Source: G965226155 sp965226155 (GTDB taxonomy: Bacteria > Pseudomonadota > Gammaproteobacteria > Eutrophobiales > Eutrophobiaceae). From it: a DNA stretch of 64,000 nucleotides. The notes beneath the pieces were generated by a model that ran no database searches, was not told the origin of the DNA, and worked only from the letters and a program-made list of their open reading frames with translations. Positions 57,363 through 64,000 of the stretch are shown here, piece by piece; positions within the stretch are counted from its first letter, which is position 1; each line of letters opens with the position of its first letter. The DNA lies in assembly GCA_965226155.1 (NCBI GenBank), contig OZ245331.1, positions 558,001-622,000 on the forward strand, written 5' to 3'. The position numbers and the translations under genes were made by a program.

Positions 57363-60300
57363 GCGCCGCCTCCATAACAGCCTCATCTTCAGGTATACCT
57401 GTCTCACGCGCTTTCTTGATTGCTGCTAGAATGCGTTTGTAATCTTTCGGCATCACTTTTACAAATTTTTTCTGGTATTGCGACCAGTTGTCCAAGATAC
57501 GCTTGGCAACGGTGCTTTGGGTGTACTGCGCATGCTTGGTCAACAACAACTTAACTGTTTCAATATCTTCTTTCTCTTCCAATCCTTCCAAATCAACCAT
57601 CCCCTGGTTAACACGAATTGAAAAATCTTCTTGTTCATCTAAAACGTAGGCAATACCACCTGACATCCCCGCAGCAAAATTTCGACCAGTTTGCCCTATG
57701 ACCACTACCCTACCACCAGTCATATATTCACATCCATGATCTCCTATTCCTTCTACTACCGTACTAACGCCGCTATTTCTGACTGCAAACCGCTCTCCGG
57801 CGATACCTCGAAAATATGCTTCACCACTGGTCGCGCCATACAAGACAACGTTACCTACCAATATATTTTCTTCTGCTATGAAAGTGGAATGCCGTGGTGG
57901 ATAGACAATAATTTTCCCCCCGGATAACCCTTTACCAAGATAATCATTTGCATCACCATCCAAGGTGAGAGTAACTCCCCTAGGGACAAAAGCACCAAAA
58001 CTCATACCAGCAGATCCATGGAAACGAATTCTTAATGTGTCATCCGGAAGGCCTTTCGACCCATATCGCTTGGTAATTTCGTATCCCAGTATTGTACCGA
58101 CAGTTCGATTTGTATTTCGTATCGGCAGAATAATGTCAACGGGCTTCTTATTTTCAATTGCTTCTTTACATAAGGGCACTAACGTTGTGACATCGAGCGA
58201 TTTATCTAGCCCATGATCCTGTTTCTGTGAACAATACACGCCTACACCAAATTCGGCTTTGGGTTTATGTAATATTTTTGAGAAATCAAGGCCATGTGCC
58301 TTCCAGTGGTCGATTGCTTCTTTTACATCGAGTTTCTCTACGTGTCCGATCATTTCATCAACGGTACGGAAACCTAATTTTGCCATATATTCTCGGGTTT
58401 CTTCACCAATAAAACGAAAAAAGTTTTCAACGAATTCCGGCTGACCAGCAAACTTTTTACGTAATTCAGGATTTTGTGTTGCTACACCTACCGGGCAGGT
58501 ATTTAGATGGCACACCCTCATCATGATACAACCCATAACCACAAGTGGTGCGGTGGAAAAACCAAATTCCTCAGCACCAAGTAATGCAGCGATTACAACA
58601 TCCCGACCTGTTTTAAGTTGACCGTCCGTTTGAACAACGATCCGGTCTCGTAGTTTATTCTGTACTAAAACCTGCTGAGTCTCTGCCACACCGAGTTCCC
58701 AAGGTAGCCCTGCATGCTTAAGGGAACTAATAGGTGATGCGCCAGTGCCTCCGTCATAACCAGAAATAAGAACGACATCGGAATGGGCTTTTGCAACTCC
58801 AGCTGCAACAGTTCCGACTCCAACTTCTGCCACTAGTTTGACATGTACCCTAGCATCAGGATTAGAATTCTTCAGATCATGAATAAGCTGGGCTAAATCC
58901 TCAATTGAATATATATCGTGGTGTGGTGGTGGCGAAATAAGGCCTACCCCTGCTGTGGAGTGTCGCACCTTGGCAATCCACGGATATACTTTTGTTCCTG
59001 GGAGCTGTCCACCCTCACCGGGTTTTGCACCTTGCGCTATTTTAATTTGCAAATCATCTGCATTTACAAGGTATTCGCTCGTCACGCCGAATCTCCCTGA
59101 TGCAACCTGCTTAATAGCGCTTCGTCGTAAGTCGCCATTATCATCTGGCGTGTAACGATCTGGGTCCTCACCTCCTTCACCAGTATTTGATTTCCCACCA
59201 ATCCGATTCATCGCAATCGCAAGTGTTTCATGTGCCTCCTTACTGATCGAACCATAAGACATAGCCCCAGTTGAAAATCTTTTTAGGATATTTTCAACTG
59301 GCTCAACTTCATCCAAGGGAATTGACTTCTTTGCGTACTTAAATTCAAATAATCCTCGTAATGTAGCAAGTTGTTCGTTTTGGTTATCTACCAACTTGGT
59401 ATATTCCTTAAAAATTTTAAATTGGCCAGATTGAGTTGCGTGCTGCAACTTGAAAACTGTATTCGGATTAAACAAGTGAAATTCACCGTCACGCCGCCAT
59501 TGATATTCACCTCCCCATTCCAAATCTGGCTGATTCACTGATCGATCAGGAAAAGCACGTTGGTGATGAATACCATATTCCTTGGCGATTTCATCTAATC
59601 CAACACCTCCGATTCTCGATGCCGTCCATGTGAAATATTTATCTACAAATTCCTTGTTTAAACCAATCGCCTCAAATATCTGTGCACCACGATAGGACTG
59701 TACTGTTGAAATACCCATTTTCGACATAGTCTTGATCAGACCTTTGTTTACTGCCTTGATAAAATTATTAATTGCCTTGTCGTATTCCATTTCCGGTATA
59801 TAACCTTGACCAATAAGGCTGCCGACAGATTCAAATGCTAAGTAAGGATTGATTGCTCCCGCACCATAACCCAGCAACAGGGCAAAGTGATGGATCTCTC
59901 TCGGTTCACCGGTCTCAAGTACTATGCCAGTCTTGGTACGTAAACCTTTTCTGATCAAATAGTGATGTACACTGGCAGTTGCTAATAAAGCCGGAATTTG
60001 AGCCATTTCTTCATTAATGTTGCGATCTGATAATATGATGAATGTATAGCCCGAATTAACTGCGTCTTCAGCAAATTTGCATACTTCAAATAGTGCCCGG
60101 CCCATTCCTTCTCCTGAATCCGTAATCGGATACAAGATTGGTATAGTTTTGGTTTTATGGCCTGCTATATTAATGTCACGTATATGTGCGAGTTCCTCAT
60201 TAGTCATTACGGGCGATTGGATTCTAATTTGCTGACAACTCTCTGGAACCGCTTTCAGTAAATTTCTTTCCGGGCCAATAGTAGTCTCCACCTGAGTAAC

Positions 60301-61923
60301 CAACTCTTCACGGATACCGTCTAACGGTGGGTTAGTAACTTGCGCAAACAATTGCTTGAAATAATCATAGAGTAATCGTGGACGATTCGATAAAACCGCC
60401 AGTGCAGTATCTGTTCCCATAGAATACACAGGCTCAAGACCATTAGTCACCATAGGGCCCATAATTATCCTTAATTCTTCATGCGTATAGCCGAATGCCT
60501 GTTGACGTTGTAATAATGTATCTGCGTCCGAGCCATGGATTTGTTTTGGATTAGGTAATTTCTCAATCGGGATCAGGTTGCGCTTAATCCAATCAGTATA
60601 GGGATATTCAGATGCATAGCTCTTTTTTAATTCAGCATCATCAATAATCCTTCCCTGCTTAGTATCAACAAGAAATATGCGTCCTGGATGTAGGCGCTCT
60701 TTGATCAGAACATTTTCCGGAGAAATATCGAGCACACCAACTTCTGATGCCATAATAACGATGTCGTCTTTAGTTACATAATACCGGGAAGGCCTTAATC
60801 CGTTACGGTCGAGCACGGCACCGATAACTTCACCGTCAGTAAATGCTATTGAAGCTGGTCCGTCCCAGGGCTCCATCAGGCAGGCATGATATTCATAGAA
60901 CGCCTTACGTTCCGCGTCCATAGTCTCATGACCACTCCATGCTTCGGGTATCATCATCAGAACAGCATGAGGCAATGACCGGCCGGTCATATACAGGAAC
61001 TCCATTACATTATCGAAAATCGCGGAATCACTGCTTCCTTCAATGATTATCGGAAACAGTTTTTTCATATCCTCATCAAACAACGGCGAATCGCATAATG
61101 CCTCACGCGCTCGCATCCAATTAATATTTCCGCGTAAGGTATTTATCTCTCCGTTATGACATATAAACCTAAATGGTTGAGCTAACTGCCATGAAGGAAA
61201 GGTATTGGTTGAAAATCGCTGATGTACCAATGCGAGAGCCGACTCGACATCAGAATCACTGAGATCAGGAAACATTGGTTCAATCTGGCTACCGGTTAAC
61301 ATTCCTTTGTATACGATCATTTTGTTTGAAAGAGATGGGATATAGAAAAAATCCTTTTCACCCAACTCACTGTTAGCTATTTCATGTTCTACTCGTTTGC
61401 GAATAATATAAAGCTTTCGCTGGAATGCATCAGTATTATCCAGGTCCGTTTGCATACCGATAAAAATTTGCTTAATTTCAGGTTCGCCTAATTTCGCTGT
61501 TTTCCCAATCAATGAATCATCTGTTGGAACATCACGCCAACCCAAAAAATGCTGCCCTTCTTCAGTAATGACCCTTTCTAGGATATCCTGACATTTTCTG
61601 GAATTATTCGGCTCCTGAGGCAAAAATACTAAGCCTGCTCCATACTGGCCTGCATCCGGCAAACTAATACTCAGCGAACTACACACCCTGAGGAAAAACT
61701 TGTGAGGAATCTGTAGCTGGATCCCGACACCATCACCTGTATTCTCCTCACTACCACAGGCGCCTCGATGTAATAAATTTTTAAGAATTATCAGGGCATT
61801 TTTAACTATTTGATGTGATTTGCGACCTTGCATATCCACAACGAAACCAACCCCACAGGCATCATGCTCTGTAGATGGATCGTAGAGACCGATATTTGTA
61901 GTTAGGTCGACAGGATTACTCAT
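57355..61923 (-). CDS. gltB: glutamate synthase large subunit
   Basis: 1522 residues. The catalytic Cys of the amidotransferase domain lies in [12 protein letters not shown] at residue 23, so a 22-residue propeptide is removed. The central and FMN domains follow, with [19 protein letters not shown] and [16 protein letters not shown] [19 protein letters not shown]. The 3Fe-4S loop is [15 protein letters not shown], and the C-terminal domain carries the repeated G-rich [11 protein letters not shown] and [11 protein letters not shown]. Makes two glutamates from glutamine and 2-oxoglutarate. A weak ribosome site precedes the start. Confidence 0.97.
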   Translation of the reverse strand: MSNPVDLTTNIGLYDPSTEHDACGVGFVVDMQGRKSHQIVKNALIILKNLLHRGACGSEENTGDGVGIQLQIPHKFFLRVCSSLSISLPDAGQYGAGLVFLPQEPNNSRKCQDILERVITEEGQHFLGWRDVPTDDSLIGKTAKLGEPEIKQIFIGMQTDLDNTDAFQRKLYIIRKRVEHEIANSELGEKDFFYIPSLSNKMIVYKGMLTGSQIEPMFPDLSDSDVESALALVHQRFSTNTFPSWQLAQPFRFICHNGEINTLRGNINWMRAREALCDSPLFDEDMKKLFPIIIEGSSDSAIFDNVMEFLYMTGRSLPHAVLMMIPEAWSGHETMDAERKAFYEYHACLMEPWDGPASIAFTDGEVIGAVLDRNGLRPSRYYVTKDDIVIMASEVGVLDISPENVLIKERLHPGRIFLVDTKQGRIIDDAELKKSYASEYPYTDWIKRNLIPIEKLPNPKQIHGSDADTLLQRQQAFGYTHEELRIIMGPMVTNGLEPVYSMGTDTALAVLSNRPRLLYDYFKQLFAQVTNPPLDGIREELVTQVETTIGPERNLLKAVPESCQQIRIQSPVMTNEELAHIRDINIAGHKTKTIPILYPITDSGEGMGRALFEVCKFAEDAVNSGYTFIILSDRNINEEMAQIPALLATASVHHYLIRKGLRTKTGIVLETGEPREIHHFALLLGYGAGAINPYLAFESVGSLIGQGYIPEMEYDKAINNFIKAVNKGLIKTMSKMGISTVQSYRGAQIFEAIGLNKEFVDKYFTWTASRIGGVGLDEIAKEYGIHHQRAFPDRSVNQPDLEWGGEYQWRRDGEFHLFNPNTVFKLQHATQSGQFKIFKEYTKLVDNQNEQLATLRGLFEFKYAKKSIPLDEVEPVENILKRFSTGAMSYGSISKEAHETLAIAMNRIGGKSNTGEGGEDPDRYTPDDNGDLRRSAIKQVASGRFGVTSEYLVNADDLQIKIAQGAKPGEGGQLPGTKVYPWIAKVRHSTAGVGLISPPPHHDIYSIEDLAQLIHDLKNSNPDARVHVKLVAEVGVGTVAAGVAKAHSDVVLISGYDGGTGASPISSLKHAGLPWELGVAETQQVLVQNKLRDRIVVQTDGQLKTGRDVVIAALLGAEEFGFSTAPLVVMGCIMMRVCHLNTCPVGVATQNPELRKKFAGQPEFVENFFRFIGEETREYMAKLGFRTVDEMIGHVEKLDVKEAIDHWKAHGLDFSKILHKPKAEFGVGVYCSQKQDHGLDKSLDVTTLVPLCKEAIENKKPVDIILPIRNTNRTVGTILGYEITKRYGSKGLPDDTLRIRFHGSAGMSFGAFVPRGVTLTLDGDANDYLGKGLSGGKIIVYPPRHSTFIAEENILVGNVVLYGATSGEAYFRGIAGERFAVRNSGVSTVVEGIGDHGCEYMTGGRVVVIGQTGRNFAAGMSGGIAYVLDEQEDFSIRVNQGMVDLEGLEEKEDIETVKLLLTKHAQYTQSTVAKRILDNWSQYQKKFVKVMPKDYKRILAAIKKARETGIPEDEAVMEAAHG

Positions 61924-62299
61924 AATAGTGCCTACATTTAAGTTTCAAGAGACTTCCCTGTTATTTTTTTCTTATTTGAACGAACACCTGTATATATCCG
62001 TACTGGCTCCCATATACATACAGACGGTGAATCTTTGTACCTTTATTTATGGCACAAAAAGGAACGCGATTATATTCAACAGGCTAATTTTTGTCACGGT
62101 GGATATCACATATTGCAATGCAATATTGTGTTGCGTTTGTAGAATTTAGCTGCTTTTCGACACATTTTGATGATCTTTACCAAAAATAGAAGAAGTTTGT
62201 ATTGGTTAAACCGACAGACCATCTCAACAAGCTGTGAATCAGTTGGGTTTTTCACCTACTGAAGGGACTAGCCCGTAAATGGGCAGTTAACACTCCTAG
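61924..62299. other. gltB upstream region and dgt end
   Basis: AT-rich. It should hold the gltB promoter on the reverse strand. Next to the dgt stop, GCCCGTAAATGGGC near 62271 and AGTTAACACTCCTAGTTAACT can form hairpins that fit a dgt terminator. No open frame here looks like a gene. Confidence 0.5.
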
Positions 62300-63427
62300 T
62301 TAACTTCTGCCAACAGAAAGGAGTGCGAATCTGTCTGTCATCCCTGCTATATAATCGGCGATAATCCTCGCCCTTTTTGTCCCATCATCCTCGACAATAC
62401 GGTTAATGCGAAGATGTACTTCATCCGGTAGCTTCTGTTCATCATCCATAAACCTATTAAAAAGATCCCTAACCGTGTCTTTAGCCATTATAGACATTTC
62501 CTCTACCCGTTCGTGGCTATAAAGATTTTTCCTTAAAAAACCTTTTAGCTCTTTATGATGTTGCTTCATCTCTCCACTTAATGATATTAACGAAGATCCG
62601 GCAAGTCTAACTTGTTCGATCCCTGATAACCCTATGGCAGTAATGTTAGTTTTACTGTTCTCTACCAAGTCAACTACTACACAGTTAATCATGCGCCTTA
62701 TTAGTTCACTGGTTGTCTTTTTAGTATCTAACTGAGGCCATAACTTTTTTACTATCTTGTACTGCTCACTAAATAAGGTACAACTACATAACATGTCGAT
62801 ATTGAGCAATCCTGCACGCAAGCCATCGTCTATATCATGATTATTGTAAGCTATCTCATCGGCAATATTTGCAATCTGCGCCTCGAGCGAAGGTTGCTGT
62901 CTATTCAAAAAACGCAGGCCAAGATCGCCAAGACTCTTTGCATTACTTAAGGAACAATGTTTGAGAATTCCTTCTCTTGATTCAAAAGTTAGATTCAGTC
63001 CTGGAAAATCTGGATATTTCTCCTCAAGAATATCTACGACACGTAGAGACTGTAAATTATGTTCAAACCCACCAAAATCTTTCATACATTTATTCAATGC
63101 ATCCTGACCAGCGTGTCCGAACGGTGTATGACCAAGATCGTGAGCGAGACAAATTGCCTCGGTAAGATCTTCGTTAAGAGAAAGCGCACGCGCCACGGTC
63201 CGTCCTATCTGTGCAACTTCAAGCGAGTGAATTAATCTGGTCCTGAACATATCACCTTCATGATTGACAAAAACCTGGGTTTTATATTCGAGACGCCGAA
63301 ATGCAGAGGAGTGGATGATCCTGTCTCTATCACGTTGATACTCACTCCTGAGTCCTGGGGAAGGTTCAGAGTAATTGCGACCTTTTGAGTTAAATTCACT
63401 GGCAACATAGTTTGCCAGCACATTCAT
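62300..63427 (-). CDS. dgt: dGTPase-like deoxynucleotide triphosphohydrolase
   Basis: 375 residues with the HD fold: DRIIHSSAFRRLEYKTQVF, RTRLIHSLEVAQIGRTVARA, AICLAHDLGHTPFGHAGQDA (the HD pair) and EIAYNNHDIDDGLRAGLL. Length and motifs fit the Dgt type-2 group that hydrolyses dNTPs to deoxynucleosides and triphosphate. It starts two bases after the aroB stop, so the two are co-transcribed. Confidence 0.93.
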   Translation of the reverse strand: MNVLANYVASEFNSKGRNYSEPSPGLRSEYQRDRDRIIHSSAFRRLEYKTQVFVNHEGDMFRTRLIHSLEVAQIGRTVARALSLNEDLTEAICLAHDLGHTPFGHAGQDALNKCMKDFGGFEHNLQSLRVVDILEEKYPDFPGLNLTFESREGILKHCSLSNAKSLGDLGLRFLNRQQPSLEAQIANIADEIAYNNHDIDDGLRAGLLNIDMLCSCTLFSEQYKIVKKLWPQLDTKKTTSELIRRMINCVVVDLVENSKTNITAIGLSGIEQVRLAGSSLISLSGEMKQHHKELKGFLRKNLYSHERVEEMSIMAKDTVRDLFNRFMDDEQKLPDEVHLRINRIVEDDGTKRARIIADYIAGMTDRFALLSVGRS

Positions 63428-63429
63428 TA

Positions 63430-64000
63430 CTAGGTCATACCGTAAAAATGTTCTAACGTGTTATTCAATACTTGTTCATTAAAATCACTCGTAATTACCG
63501 CACTCCCAATATTTTTCAGCAGGATTAACTTAAGATTACCATCGCTCACTTTCTTATCAATCGACATTAACTCTCTCATATTAAAATTCTTACATTCAGC
63601 CACCAGTTTAATAGGCAAACCTGCTCTTTTTATCAAGGTAATAGTACGTTCAAAATCTGACTCAGATAGCCATCCCATCTTTAGTGACATATATGCCGCC
63701 ATTATCATCCCCATACCCACAGCCTCTCCATGCAGCCATGTTTGGTAATTGAGTCCGGTCTCAATTGCATGTCCAAAAGTATGGCCTAAGTTTAGAATTG
63801 CACGAATACCGTTTTCTTTCTCATCCTCTGATACCACGGCAGCCTTGTTCAAGCATGACTTTTCTATCGCGTATACAAGCTCAGATGAATTCTTCATCAA
63901 AAGTTTATCAATATTAGACTCAAGCCATTCAAAGAAATCCTTGTCTCGAATCAGACCATATTTAATAACCTCTGCCATTCCGGCACTGAATTCACGCTCA
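63430..64000 (-). CDS. aroB: 3-dehydroquinate synthase, N-terminal part beyond window
   Basis: The visible C-terminal ~190 residues include FSAGMAEVIKYGLIRDKDFF, the zinc site ILNLGHTFGHAIE and LHGEAVGMGMIMAAY. The frame is open to the window edge, so about half the protein is missing. Second step of the shikimate pathway. Confidence 0.95.
   Translation of the reverse strand, partial: EREFSAGMAEVIKYGLIRDKDFFEWLESNIDKLLMKNSSELVYAIEKSCLNKAAVVSEDEKENGIRAILNLGHTFGHAIETGLNYQTWLHGEAVGMGMIMAAYMSLKMGWLSESDFERTITLIKRAGLPIKLVAECKNFNMRELMSIDKKVSDGNLKLILLKNIGSAVITSDFNEQVLNNTLEHFYGMT

Overview
The window looks like a chromosomal segment of a low-GC gammaproteobacterium. The right half carries typical gammaproteobacterial gene order: miaB-ybeZ-ybeY-ybeX-lnt, and aroB-dgt-gltB-gltD-hemE read leftward. 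The left half is a patchwork of GC-richer foreign DNA with insertion sequences, a Tn3-family ruin, an integrase island and many broken genes. I see no complete tRNA, no rRNA and no CRISPR array. I cannot name the genus.

Layout. 1-2.2 kb: ParE/Phd toxin-antitoxin pair cut by the window edge, a beheaded lipoprotein, a tRNA-Gln 3' half, a run of three hairpins and a glutaredoxin-like gene with an in-frame stop. 2.2-16.8 kb: nested mobile debris. An IS3-family element truncates a flavin disulfide oxidoreductase. A decayed IS21 element truncates a PD-(D/E)XK-like gene and is itself split by a 3.56 kb Tn3-type insertion with a 5-bp target duplication. Inside that insertion is the remnant of a bacterial ubiquitin-like conjugation operon (ubiquitin-like protein, E2-like protein, start of a third gene, divergent XRE regulator). 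A three-gene tyrosine recombinase operon, the 3' end of a Tn3 transposase, an IS3 end, a truncated IS30 and a serine resolvase follow. 16.8-26.6 kb: an island with a P4-type integrase next to a tRNA-Arg 3' half, an AlpA-like regulator, a hipBA module with four evenly spaced operators, unknown genes, a DDE transposon and an ImmA/IrrE peptidase.

26.6-41.6 kb: AT-rich host-like DNA broken by three IS30 copies. It holds an HExxH-type putative peptide-modifying enzyme with a tiny upstream ORF and an intervening hairpin, a tRNA-Met 3' half, a metallo-beta-lactamase-fold hydrolase, a DUF6152 protein, rhlE, ridA, a carbonic anhydrase with a 154-bp tandem duplication, and a decaying cluster of glycosyltransferase and membrane genes. 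41.7-64 kb: a mostly intact core of housekeeping genes. The exception is a NhaP-type antiporter with a C-terminal cyclic-nucleotide domain, which carries a frameshift, an amber codon and a 2.93 kb IS1595-family element with passenger genes (a methyltransferase-HNH fusion and a membrane protein) bounded by 8-bp target duplications.

How the parts work together. The core operons cover tRNA thiomethylation, ribosome maturation, lipoprotein acylation, glutamate synthesis, haem synthesis, undecaprenyl phosphate recycling and aromatic amino acid synthesis. The accessory half is dominated by selfish or defence-type modules, many of them dead. The best candidates for unusual biology are the Tn3-borne ubiquitin-like operon, the HExxH/micropeptide locus and the IS1595 passenger methyltransferase-nuclease.
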